Below are positions 1 through 6,895 of a stretch of 9,154 nt of DNA, piece by piece. The notes under the pieces were generated by a model, which saw only the letters and a program-made list of their open reading frames with translations, was not told the origin of the DNA and ran no database searches. The number at the start of each line of letters is the position of its first letter. Position 1 is the first letter of the stretch. Where the stretch lies: NCBI GenBank assembly GCA_002737585.1, contig NSIA01000091.1, positions 1 to 9,154 of the forward strand. The letters are read 5' to 3'. Source of the DNA: Planctomycetaceae bacterium. Its GTDB lineage: Bacteria; Planctomycetota; Phycisphaerae; Phycisphaerales; SM1A02. A program made the position numbers and the translations under genes.

Positions 1-96
1 GCTGATAGCGGCGTGCGATTGCGCGAGGCGCTCGATCAAGCGAATTTGCTCTTGCTACAGATTCGCGAGAAGGGTCTGCAGATCAAGGTGCCGTGA
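1..96 (+). CDS. 3' end of an unidentified protein (partial)
   Basis: Frame 1 is open from the window edge to a TGA at 94-96 and gives the last 31 residues of a protein. The tail contains LREALDQANLLLLQIREK and ends GLQIKVP. It is a charged amphipathic helix followed by a short basic, strand-like end. The end of coding coincides with a strong hairpin about 45 bp downstream, which supports a real gene end. The shape loosely recalls the C-terminal helix of MlaD/MCE-type lipid-transport proteins, which often end in a short basic segment, but this is only a resemblance of style. Too little is visible to name a family. The gene converges on the OmpA-like gene. Confidence 0.55.
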   Translation, partial: ADSGVRLREALDQANLLLLQIREKGLQIKVP

Positions 97-131
97 TTGA
101 CGCGTGGTCTGGATCACGCGAACCACGGGTG

Positions 132-185
132 CCATGAAACACACGAAGCCCGGCGCGGTGCCGGGCTTCGTGGAAAGTTTCATGG
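132..185. terminator. Nested hairpin, likely bidirectional terminator
   Basis: A perfect 13-bp stem (cacgaagcccggc at 142-154 pairs with gccgggcttcgtg at 160-172) closes a 5-nt loop. A second perfect 9-bp repeat flanks it (ccatgaaac at 132-140, gtttcatgg at 177-185), so the whole block can fold as one long interrupted stem. It lies between two convergent genes, where a terminator for both is expected. There is no clear U-run on either side, so it is not a textbook intrinsic terminator; it could also act as an mRNA 3'-end stabiliser. Confidence 0.7.
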
Positions 186-235
186 TGTGTTACGGTTCTC
201 AATCAACCGTCACCGAGTGCAAACGAACGAGCCAC

Positions 236-1105
236 TTACTTACTTGCACTGACCGGAGCAACGGTCGCCTTGCGACTACTTGACGTGGTCGAAGATGACT
301 TACTGGCAGTGCCGGACTTCGTGGTTGATGCAGCCGATGCACGGCTGGCGGTTGCCTTGGTTGCATTGACCTTGCCTGCAGCCGCTGGAGCGTTCATCGG
401 AGCCTCGGTCTTCATGGCGGCAGCGTCGGAATTTGCAGTCTTTGAGGTAACAATCACCTCAACGCGACGGCTCTTCTCCTTGGAAGCCTCTGGGCGATCC
501 GGTCCGAAACTCATGAGGCCCATGTGCGCACCAACGACGCCCTTGCGGTCAAGGTAGCCACGCACTGCAAAGGCGCGCTCAAAGCCGAGGTGATAATTAG
601 TTGGGTACGAACTCTTGCGGATCGGATCGGCATCGGTGTAACCAACAACGATGATCTCACGGTCGCTGAACTTGTTCTTGATGGCGGATGAGACCTTGTC
701 AAGTGACTTGCGAGCAGAGTCCTTGATTGAGGTGCGACCGCTGTCAAACAGCAAGCTATTGGCAATGGTGAGATGAATGTCATCACCCTGAACAGTGGCC
801 TCGACGCCTTCGATTCCTTGGAAGGCGTTCGCGGTGACGCCCGATGCTGCAACCTCGGTGGATGGAACAGCAGCAGTCTGCTTGCAGGCTTCGAGCTGCG
901 ATTGCAGATCTGATGTTTGCTGCTGAGCACGCGCGAGCTGCTCGCCAATATCTTGCAGACTGTTGTTCTTGTCTTCGAGCTGCTTGGTGAGCGTCTCGTT
1001 CTGGGTCAGCAGTTCGGCCTGCGCGAGTTTCTGCGAGTCGTTGCAACCAACGAGGACCGACACAAGCGCGAGCGCTGGGACGGCAATAATGCGAGTAAAT
1101 GTCAT
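236..1105 (-). CDS. OmpA-family peptidoglycan-binding lipoprotein
   Basis: A predicted 289-residue outer-membrane lipoprotein that probably anchors the outer membrane to peptidoglycan. The N-terminus is a lipoprotein signal: a hydrophobic stretch ending in lipobox LVG-C with the lipid-bearing Cys at 21. Asn follows it, not Asp, so no inner-membrane retention signal is seen. Residues 25-75 are Gln/Leu/Glu-rich and look like a coiled coil. Residues 101-221 are an OmpA C-terminal domain: LLFDSG near 118, GYTDAD with Asp158, the NYHLGFERAFAV segment with Arg177, and SRRVEVIV near 212. In the family, the Asp and Arg at these places bind diaminopimelate. Residues 222-289 form a basic Ala/Ser/Thr/Lys-rich tail without clear fold. 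The ATG at 1105 is chosen over a TTG 18 nt upstream because AAAGGA lies 9 nt before it and the lipoprotein signal starts there. It is transcribed away from the peptidase gene across a 167-bp gap, so it probably has its own promoter. Confidence 0.92.
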   Translation of the reverse strand: MTFTRIIAVPALALVSVLVGCNDSQKLAQAELLTQNETLTKQLEDKNNSLQDIGEQLARAQQQTSDLQSQLEACKQTAAVPSTEVAASGVTANAFQGIEGVEATVQGDDIHLTIANSLLFDSGRTSIKDSARKSLDKVSSAIKNKFSDREIIVVGYTDADPIRKSSYPTNYHLGFERAFAVRGYLDRKGVVGAHMGLMSFGPDRPEASKEKSRRVEVIVTSKTANSDAAAMKTEAPMNAPAAAGKVNATKATASRASAASTTKSGTASKSSSTTSSSRKATVAPVSASK

Positions 1106-1114
1106 TGAGCTGAA

Positions 1115-1120
1115 TCCTTT
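1115..1120 (-). promoter_or_regulatory. Ribosome binding site of the OmpA-like gene
   Basis: On the minus strand AAAGGA ends 9 nt before the ATG at 1105. It overlaps the codons after the alternative TTG start at 1123, so it decides in favour of the ATG. Confidence 0.65.
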
Positions 1121-1140
1121 CAAATGGTTCGTGACTGCAC

Positions 1141-1158
1141 CCGATGGCTAACCGTCGG
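1141..1158. repeat. Inverted repeat in the leader of the OmpA-like gene
   Basis: The plus-strand sequence ccgatgg-ctaa-ccgtcgg has 7-bp arms with one non-Watson-Crick position (T opposite G) and a 4-nt spacer. It lies 36-53 bp upstream of the ATG at 1105, downstream of the candidate promoter. As minus-strand RNA it forms a weaker hairpin, because that position becomes a C-A mismatch. It is operator-like in size; no regulator is identifiable. Confidence 0.35.
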
Positions 1159-1184
1159 ACCGCGCATCCTTGCGAGGTGACGGC

Positions 1185-1213
1185 ATTGCACTCGACCCGG
1201 GAGCCACTGTAAA
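1185..1213 (-). promoter_or_regulatory. Candidate sigma-70-type promoter for the OmpA-like gene
   Basis: On the minus strand TTTACA (1213-1208) is followed after 17 nt by TGCAAT (1190-1185). These match 5/6 and 4/6 of the sigma-70 hexamers. An A/T-rich block at about 1225-1243 lies where the distal half of an UP element would be. A start near 1178 would give a leader of about 70 nt. This is a by-eye match in one of the few A/T-rich spots in the window. Confidence 0.35.
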
Positions 1214-1272
1214 GGGCTTGGAAGGCATTTTTATTGAATTGTTAGCACAGGGAGAGCCGTCGCGGACCGTGC

Positions 1273-2823
1273 CTAGCTTGGCGATCCCGGGCGAGCCAGC
1301 AGCAGGAACGCCCCCACCAAGACCACCACAAATGCCAAGAGCCTCAGGATCCGCGAAAGTGCTGTTCGTGGACCGGATTCTTCCTCGAATCCAGCGCCTG
1401 ATACGGCACTGCCGACCACGCAACACGCCACTAAGACCCCTGCGACGACTGCACCCGCTCCGGGGCGCATGTGAGCCGCCAGAATCCATGCCACCACGGC
1501 GGACACCATCAAGATGATTGACGCCGCGGCTGCAATTCCGCCCGTCTTGCGCGCGGCCCAGGCGGACACAGCGGCACCGATCGCCAAGACGGAAGCAACC
1601 GCTAGCGCACCGCTTGGATCGTTGCGTGCCCAACCTCCCAAGTGCGCCATGGTTGCCAGACCAGCAACCACCGCCGTTGCAACGATCGGCTTCAGAAAGA
1701 ATGCCGCGAACGACCCGATAGCGAGTGACGGTCCAAACGGCATGCGCATTGGCGCCTTGCGGAACAGATTGCCAAGCCACCACGCCAGGCCAACGAACGG
1801 CGCGATGACAAATCCAATCAGCGCCACGCGCCACCCAAACACCGCCCCCACGCACGACATGAGGTGCACATCACCGAGCCCAAGCGCCTCGGTATCAAGA
1901 AGCACGGTGGCGATGATTCGGAGCGCCCACACCACACCGCCGCCGATGACAAATCCAGCTGCGACCGCAAAGATCGCGCCGACTGCGGGGTGCATTTCAG
2001 CGGGCGCACCAAGGTGATTTGCAACGACCCAACCGACCGCCCCCAGCAGTACCGCCGGGCCAACAAAGGCCACTTCCTTGATCATCTCGCGGCGCGCATA
2101 GGGATAGTCAGCGAAGACATCGCCCTCGCTTTCGGCATAGTCGCCCCAGTCCTCAAATGACCGGGGCAAGATCCCAGCGACCAGCAGAATCCGTGAGATG
2201 GCCAACCCACCAACGGCGCCGATCGCAGCACCGCATACAGGCCAGGCGGGCGCGAGCGCCGGAAAGGGATGACTGAAGTCGCGCGCTAGCAGCGCGGCGA
2301 TCGGCCAAGCAATCAATGCCACTACCGAGGCCCATCTTGGAATGGCAATCGGTATCAAAAAGGTGCGCGCGTCACACATGGTCATCGCCACCAAGGCGCC
2401 AGTGCCCCACAGCACTGCTACCAAGGCAGGAAACGCAGCGATGACCCCCTGGGCTCGCCACCAACCTTCGCCCACCGAATACCAGAAGTCTGCGGAACTT
2501 GGCAGAAAGAGCACGGCATAGATGGCGACAAACAGAAGCCCCATCAGTAACTCGCTCAGCACATAGCGCACCGGAATGTGCACCGAGCACGCCGAGCATC
2601 GACCGCGCAGCAGCACATACCCAACGATCGGCATGTTCTGATACCACGGCAGGCGAAAGCCACAGACCGGGCAACGCGAAGGCGGCGAAATCACGCTCAA
2701 CCCCGCCGGCATGCGGTACGCCACCACGTGAATGAAGCTGCCCGCGCATGCACCGAATGCAAACATGAACACCATGTTGACGATCGTCGGGAGCGCAATC
2801 GTAAAGTCGTTCATGCTTCCCAT
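1273..2823 (-). CDS. Prepilin peptidase (A24 aspartyl protease), oversized
   Basis: A 516-residue polytopic inner-membrane protein. The family (PilD/GspO) cleaves the leader of type IV pilins and pseudopilins on the cytoplasmic side and N-methylates the new end. The N-terminal part has the two Cys pairs of the bacterial discharging domain, CPVC at 51-54 and CSAC at 76-79. The catalytic aspartates are Asp151 in CDARTFLIP and Asp318 in the GLGDVHL version of the GxGD motif. PFGPSLAIG at 362-370 is the usual end of the fold. Two things are odd. The aspartates are about 167 residues apart, against about 64 in classical enzymes, with a charged insert around 221-250 (EDWGDY, YARREMIKE). About 145 residues with roughly five predicted membrane segments follow the normal end. 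Typical length is near 290. The ATG at 2823 has GAGAGGG 11 nt upstream; an in-frame ATG three codons on is possible. It lies 50 bp behind xseB, probably in one operon. No pilin gene is in the window, so the substrate is unknown. Confidence 0.9.
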   Translation of the reverse strand: MGSMNDFTIALPTIVNMVFMFAFGACAGSFIHVVAYRMPAGLSVISPPSRCPVCGFRLPWYQNMPIVGYVLLRGRCSACSVHIPVRYVLSELLMGLLFVAIYAVLFLPSSADFWYSVGEGWWRAQGVIAAFPALVAVLWGTGALVAMTMCDARTFLIPIAIPRWASVVALIAWPIAALLARDFSHPFPALAPAWPVCGAAIGAVGGLAISRILLVAGILPRSFEDWGDYAESEGDVFADYPYARREMIKEVAFVGPAVLLGAVGWVVANHLGAPAEMHPAVGAIFAVAAGFVIGGGVVWALRIIATVLLDTEALGLGDVHLMSCVGAVFGWRVALIGFVIAPFVGLAWWLGNLFRKAPMRMPFGPSLAIGSFAAFFLKPIVATAVVAGLATMAHLGGWARNDPSGALAVASVLAIGAAVSAWAARKTGGIAAAASIILMVSAVVAWILAAHMRPGAGAVVAGVLVACCVVGSAVSGAGFEEESGPRTALSRILRLLAFVVVLVGAFLLLARPGSPS

Positions 2824-2873
2824 GGTGATTGATTCCCTCTCAACGCAGCCGCGCCGCGACCAACCATCATCGG

Positions 2874-3167
2874 TCAGAACGGCGCGTCCGCTTGCGCGGG
2901 CTTGGCATCTGCATCAAGTTGCTGGCCAGAAATAGCCTCGATGCGCTGCTCGGCGCTATCCAGAACTTGCCGACAACGACGGACCAAGGCGTCGCCACGT
3001 GCATATTCGCGCAGGCTGTCTTCAAGGACCGTTTCGCCCTTCTCCATGCGGTCAATGATGGCTTCGAGTTCTTCGATGGCCTCTTCGTAACTCATGGCGG
3101 CCACCTCGGCATCGAGCGCGGGGTCGGCGGGCGGCTTACTGACGGATTTGCGTGGTTGCTTGCTCAT
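2874..3167 (-). CDS. xseB: Exodeoxyribonuclease VII small subunit
   Basis: XseB is the small subunit of ExoVII, a nuclease that degrades single-stranded DNA processively into oligonucleotides in mismatch repair and damage processing. Several XseB chains wrap the long helix of one XseA. The 97-residue product has the family core MSYEEAIEELEAIIDRMEKG followed by LEDSLREYARGDALVRRCRQ, a helical hairpin at residues 25-82, and LDSAEQRIE at its end. It is longer than the usual 70-80 residues because of a basic N-terminal arm (KQPRKSVSKPP) and a C-terminal tail ending ADAPF. The ATG at 3167 begins 25 nt after the xseA stop. A TTG at 3212 would instead overlap xseA by 20 nt. Neither has a clear Shine-Dalgarno, so translation may be coupled to xseA. 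Co-location with xseA secures the call. Confidence 0.93.
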   Translation of the reverse strand: MSKQPRKSVSKPPADPALDAEVAAMSYEEAIEELEAIIDRMEKGETVLEDSLREYARGDALVRRCRQVLDSAEQRIEAISGQQLDADAKPAQADAPF

Positions 3168-3192
3168 GCGTGTGTGCTGACTAGTAAAGAGA

Positions 3193-4671
3193 TTACCCGG
3201 CAGGCGGATCAAAGAGGCTTGGCGCCGCGGAAACGCCGGGAGAAATCACCCGCGATCGCACCGTGCCGTCGACCAGATGCGATTCGATTTCCTGACCAGG
3301 CCGCGTATCGGCGGCACTGCGAATGAGCGTGCCATCCGCCGCAAAGGTCAGCGACCAACCGCGCGCGAGGGTTTCGCCCGGTCCCAACAGGCGCAATTGT
3401 CGATCGGCACCCGTCAGTTGCGAGCGCAAGTCACCGATGGTTCTACGTGCGGCGCTGTGCAGCCGCGCATCAAGACCAAAGAGACGCTCGCGGGCAGCGG
3501 CGTGTCGAGCGGCGGGACGGTGGCGCTCAAATCGAGTGCGAGCGTCGGACAGGCGGTGGCGCGTACTGTTGATCCGCGCGCGGGCAGCCAACGCCAGGCG
3601 TGCCACACTGCGTAACAGCGCAGCACGGTGCAGATCAATGACCGCACTGGGCGATCGGAACATGGTGTGTCGGGCGTGCGACTCCACGGTTCGACGCAGC
3701 TCATGAATTCTCCGGCGCATCAAGAATTGCAGACGGTCGTGCAGATGATCGGTCTGCTGCGTCATGCCCTCACTATCTGGAAGCAGCGCCATGACCGCGG
3801 CTGTGGGCGTGGAGGCGCGCTGGTCTGCCACCAATTCAATGATGGTGGTGTCGGATTCGTGACCGATGGCGGCGACCACCGGTGTAGTAGCACGGAACAC
3901 CGCGTCCGCCACGATTCGCTCATTAAATGCCCACAAGTCTTCCAGGCTTCCACCGCCGCGGGTGACGATCATTGCATCAATTCCCAGTTCATCGGCACGC
4001 CGATCGACGGCATCAATGGCACGGGCAATCGCGGGCGCAGCAGCATCGCCCTGCACTGGAACATCAACCACCAGGATGCGCACGAACGGTGCTCGCAGGC
4101 GGGCGGTGCGCAGAACATCCTGCAGCGCGGCGCCGGTGGCGCTGGTGATGACAGCAATCGCGCGCGGGTAATCCGGGAGCGGACACTTGCGCGCTTCGTC
4201 AAAGTAGCCCTGTTCGCGCAACGTTCGGCACAGCTCTTCGTAACGCTGCTGCAGTGAGCCTTCGCCAACACGCTCGACGCGAGTGACTACCAACTGCGTG
4301 CGACCGCGTGGACCCCAATGCGTTGGATCACCCGTCAGAATCACCTGCATGCCGTTTGCTGGCGTGATGGTGCTGCGCGCATTGGCACTGGCCCACATCA
4401 CGCATTCAAGTTGGCTCTTTTCGTCCTTGAGGGTGAAGTACCAATGTTCGCGATGCGTGAAATTGGAAACCTCACCCACAATGCGCTGGCGACCCGCCGA
4501 TTCAACGGCGCGTCGAATGACACTGCTCGCCTCGGTGACCGTGATGGGTGGCGGCACGGCGGTGGACGAAGCGCCAGAAGTGGCAGCAGACGTGGCGGTT
4601 CCGTCGGTCGGTGCGGCACCTTTGGGTGGATCAAACAGTCCACCGCGCGCTCGTTTGGGATCAAAGGGCAC
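3193..4671 (-). CDS. xseA: Exodeoxyribonuclease VII large subunit
   Basis: XseA is the catalytic subunit of ExoVII. Numbering from the GTG at 4671 (492 residues), an OB-fold single-strand DNA-binding domain begins near residue 43 (ITVTEASSVIRRAVE, IVGEVSNFT, HWYFTLKDEKSQLECVMW). The catalytic domain follows: TSATGAALQDVL with Asp185, TRGGGSLEDLWAFNE with Arg238, and AIGHESDTTIIELVADQRAS with His271 and Asp274. These match the Asp, Arg, His and Asp residues known to be essential in the E. coli enzyme. A long Arg-rich coiled-coil arm and a small C-terminal barrel come after. The first 40 residues are low-complexity. The start is uncertain: GTG at 4671 or 4680 fits the divergent layout, while the ATG at 4737 would overlap the recG start by 25 nt and has its GGAG only 3 nt away. 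LFDPP occurs near both ends (residues 12-16 and 486-490). It is the first gene of the probable xseA-xseB-peptidase operon. Confidence 0.93.
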   Translation of the reverse strand: MPFDPKRARGGLFDPPKGAAPTDGTATSAATSGASSTAVPPPITVTEASSVIRRAVESAGRQRIVGEVSNFTHREHWYFTLKDEKSQLECVMWASANARSTITPANGMQVILTGDPTHWGPRGRTQLVVTRVERVGEGSLQQRYEELCRTLREQGYFDEARKCPLPDYPRAIAVITSATGAALQDVLRTARLRAPFVRILVVDVPVQGDAAAPAIARAIDAVDRRADELGIDAMIVTRGGGSLEDLWAFNERIVADAVFRATTPVVAAIGHESDTTIIELVADQRASTPTAAVMALLPDSEGMTQQTDHLHDRLQFLMRRRIHELRRTVESHARHTMFRSPSAVIDLHRAALLRSVARLALAARARINSTRHRLSDARTRFERHRPAARHAAARERLFGLDARLHSAARRTIGDLRSQLTGADRQLRLLGPGETLARGWSLTFAADGTLIRSAADTRPGQEIESHLVDGTVRSRVISPGVSAAPSLFDPPAG

Positions 4672-4679
4672 TCTCGACA

Positions 4680-4699
4680 CGACCGATACGATACGGTCG
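4680..4699. promoter_or_regulatory. Inverted repeat in the xseA-recG divergent gap
   Basis: The arms CGACCG (4680-4685) and CGGTCG (4694-4699) are perfect 6-bp inverted repeats around an 8-nt centre, atacgata, which carries a direct repeat ATACG. It fills half of the 41-bp gap between the divergent xseA and recG starts. TATCGT (minus) and TACGAT (plus) at its centre are each 4/6 matches to a -10 box; I saw no matching -35. It could be an operator or overlapping start-site region for both genes. Confidence 0.4.
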
Positions 4700-4712
4700 C
4701 TTAAGGCAGCGC

Positions 4713-6818
4713 ATGAAGAACACCGAACTTCGGCCATCAACTCCTATTGAGGCGTTCCCCGGCGTGGGACCGCAGGTGGGTCGTTCGTTTCGACACCTTG
4801 GTCTGGCCACCGCGGGCGACCTGCTCCGGCACTTTCCGATGCGCTACGAGCACGACCGCGGCGAGCGAACCGTGGCGGACCTGATCGAACTATGCGAACG
4901 CGGCGAGAGCCCCATTGCGGCCTTGCGCGTGGAGGTTGCCTCGGTTCGGCATACGCCGCGGCCGAAGCCGCGCTCAGAGGCAACCTTTGAAGACGACACG
5001 GGCACCGTGCGTGCGGTCTGGTTCCACGCGCCGTGGATGCGGCAGAAACTGCATCCTGGAGCGAAGGGAGTCATTCAAGGCCAAGCGAAACTGCGTGGCA
5101 AGTACTTGGAACTGACCAATCCGCGCTGGGAGCCTGAGGGCGCGGTGGAAATTGCGCCACGCTCGGAGCGACTGCGGCCGATTTACCCAGCCAGCGAGGA
5201 GATCGGCAGCGCGCAGATTGAGCGCGCCATGGTTCCGGCTTTGGCCGGACTGCTAGCGCAGGTGGAGGATCCGCTGCCGGCTGAGTACCGCGCCTCGCGA
5301 GCGCTGCCGCCGCTCTCTGAGTGCTATCGACGCATGCATGCGCCGCAAGATATGGACGAACAGCGCGAGGCGCGGCGCCGGTTGGCGTTTGAAGAATTGC
5401 TCCTTCTGCAACTGGGCGTCATGATGAAGAAGCGCCAAATGCGGGAGGGAGCGAAAGCAGCTTCAGTTCCGGTGACGGCGGCGGTGGACGCGCGGATCCG
5501 GTCACGATTTCCGTTTGTATTTACCTCCGAACAAGACCGTGCGTGCGCGGAGATTGCTGGTGATATTGCCGGCGTGATCCCCATGAATCGTCTGTTGCAA
5601 GGAGACGTTGGCAGTGGCAAGACCGCAGTGGCGCTCTATGGAATGTTGGCAGCGGTGGCTGCGGGCGGCCAGGCAGCGATTGTGGCGCCAACGGAGTTGC
5701 TTGCGGAACAACACGGCGCGTCGATCGGTCGCTTTCTTGCCGGAAGTGACGTGCGCGTGGAGTTGCTGACGGGCAGTTTGGGTGCTGCGGCGCGGCGCGC
5801 GGCGCTGGAGCGGATCGCAACGGGTGAAAGTCAGATTGCGGTTGGTACGCATGCTCTGCTCTTGGAAGGCGCGGTGTTTCGGAACCTTTCACTGGCGGTG
5901 ATTGATGAGCAGCATCGGTTTGGCGTTGAACAACGCGCGGCCATGCGCGCCAAGGTTGCCCGCGAAACCGGCGAAGTGCCGCACATCTTAGTGATGACTG
6001 CCACGCCGATTCCGCGCACACTTTCGCTCACTGTGTTCGGCGACCTTGATGTTTCAGTGATACGAACTCGGCCAGCCGGTCGGCAGCCAGTCACTACCAG
6101 GGTGGTTGGTCGCGATAAGGAAACCGAGGTGTACACGTACCTGCGCTCGCGCATTGATGGCGGCGAGCAGTGCTACGTGGTGGTGCCCGCGGTTGAAGAG
6201 AGTGCCATCGGGCTCAAGGATGCCGAAGGAACCGCGCGCGCACTATCGGCGGGTGTGTTTGCGGGATTGCGCGTGGGCGTGGTGCACGGCCAACTGGCGC
6301 GCGATGATCGCGAAAGAACCATGGACGCGTTTCGGCGCGGCGAACTAGATGTACTTGTAGCAACGGTAGTCATTGAGGTGGGCGTTGATGTTGCCAATGC
6401 ATCGCTCATGGTGGTGGAACATGCCGATCGATTTGGACTTGCGCAACTGCACCAGTTGCGCGGCCGCGTTGGGCGCGGTGAACGCAAGAGTCTGTGCGTG
6501 TTCATTGGCGAGCCAATGACTGACGATGCGCGCAAACGCCTGGATGCCATTGGTAGCACTGATGACGGATTTGAGATTGCTGAACTTGACTTGGCGATTC
6601 GTGGACCCGGGGAACTGTTCGGCAGTCGCCAGAGCGGCCTTCCGCCGTTCAAAGTGGCCGACCTGATGCATGACATGGAATTACTGCGTCTTGCGCGCCG
6701 CGATGCCAAGGACTGGATCGAACGGGACGGCGATCTCAGCGCGCCGGAACATCGCTTGCTACGCCGCAAACTCATGCATTCCTATGGCGGCGCGCTGGGC
6801 CTTGCCGATGTGGCGTGA
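4713..6818 (+). CDS. recG: ATP-dependent DNA helicase RecG
   Basis: RecG is a double-strand DNA translocase that reverses stalled forks, moves Holliday junctions and removes R-loops. The 701-residue product has the usual length. The N-terminal wedge domain contains an OB-fold (about 67-150, ATFEDDTGTVRAVWF) that grips branched DNA. It is followed by helicase lobe 1 with motif I GDVGSGKT (297-304), PTELLAEQH (326-334), motif II DEQH (398-401) and motif III TATPIPRTL (429-437). Lobe 2 has VHGQL (524-528), TVVIEVGVDV (551-560) and motif VI QLRGRVGRGE (581-590). The conserved C-terminal region GPGELFGSRQSG (631-642) couples ATP use to movement. All motifs are intact. The ATG at 4713 is chosen because the family sequence begins right after it (IEAFPGVGP, the helix-hairpin part) and AAGG lies 6 nt upstream. 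The frame stays open 55 codons farther upstream only because it shadows xseA. It is divergent from xseA, grouping two DNA-repair functions. Confidence 0.96.
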   Translation: MKNTELRPSTPIEAFPGVGPQVGRSFRHLGLATAGDLLRHFPMRYEHDRGERTVADLIELCERGESPIAALRVEVASVRHTPRPKPRSEATFEDDTGTVRAVWFHAPWMRQKLHPGAKGVIQGQAKLRGKYLELTNPRWEPEGAVEIAPRSERLRPIYPASEEIGSAQIERAMVPALAGLLAQVEDPLPAEYRASRALPPLSECYRRMHAPQDMDEQREARRRLAFEELLLLQLGVMMKKRQMREGAKAASVPVTAAVDARIRSRFPFVFTSEQDRACAEIAGDIAGVIPMNRLLQGDVGSGKTAVALYGMLAAVAAGGQAAIVAPTELLAEQHGASIGRFLAGSDVRVELLTGSLGAAARRAALERIATGESQIAVGTHALLLEGAVFRNLSLAVIDEQHRFGVEQRAAMRAKVARETGEVPHILVMTATPIPRTLSLTVFGDLDVSVIRTRPAGRQPVTTRVVGRDKETEVYTYLRSRIDGGEQCYVVVPAVEESAIGLKDAEGTARALSAGVFAGLRVGVVHGQLARDDRERTMDAFRRGELDVLVATVVIEVGVDVANASLMVVEHADRFGLAQLHQLRGRVGRGERKSLCVFIGEPMTDDARKRLDAIGSTDDGFEIAELDLAIRGPGELFGSRQSGLPPFKVADLMHDMELLRLARRDAKDWIERDGDLSAPEHRLLRRKLMHSYGGALGLADVA

Positions 6819-6855
6819 TAGTGTGTGAAATTGCGCCGTGAAGCGCCACTGCGAG

Positions 6856-6885
6856 TGCCGTAAGTGACGGTATCGGGCGTAGACT
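6856..6885 (+). promoter_or_regulatory. Candidate promoter and small hairpin before the ABC operon
   Basis: The 77-bp gap after recG is the only non-coding stretch before the ABC genes. It holds a 6-bp hairpin with one G-U pair (tgccgt at 6856-6861, acggta at 6867-6872) and TAGACT at 6880-6885, a 4/6 match to a -10 box. The ATG at 6896 is only 10 nt after that box and has no Shine-Dalgarno, so the mRNA could be leaderless or nearly so. No good -35 is seen at the usual distance. Confidence 0.3.
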
Positions 6886-6895
6886 TCCGTCCCTG

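Noticed and set aside
511..948. Minus-strand ORFs in other frames of the OmpA-like gene.
   Set aside because: They carry no family motif, while the called frame has a full lipoprotein signal and OmpA domain.
1148..1228. A 26-codon ORF on the minus strand (MPSKPFTVAPG...) upstream of the OmpA-like gene.
   Set aside because: It has no ribosome site, overlaps the candidate promoter, and would start upstream of the predicted transcript. It is the tail of a shadow frame of the peptidase gene.
1248..1275. A possible terminator after the peptidase gene (GCACGG pairing with CTGTGC).
   Set aside because: The stem is 6 bp with a wobble, the loop is 16 nt, and A-rich rather than U-rich RNA follows.
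2829..3326. A 165-codon plus-strand ORF opposite xseB and the end of xseA.
   Set aside because: The other strand carries two clear gene families here; the hydrophobic stretches are the reverse reading of acidic XseB helices.
3628..4257. A 209-codon plus-strand ORF opposite xseA.
   Set aside because: It lies wholly antisense to conserved XseA catalytic sequence and has no recognisable domain or ribosome site; it is a GC-rich shadow frame.
4548..4712. A longer RecG start giving 756 residues.
   Set aside because: The added 55 residues are Arg/Trp/Gln-rich, antisense to xseA, and unlike RecG; the ATG at 4713 has a ribosome site and is followed directly by family sequence.
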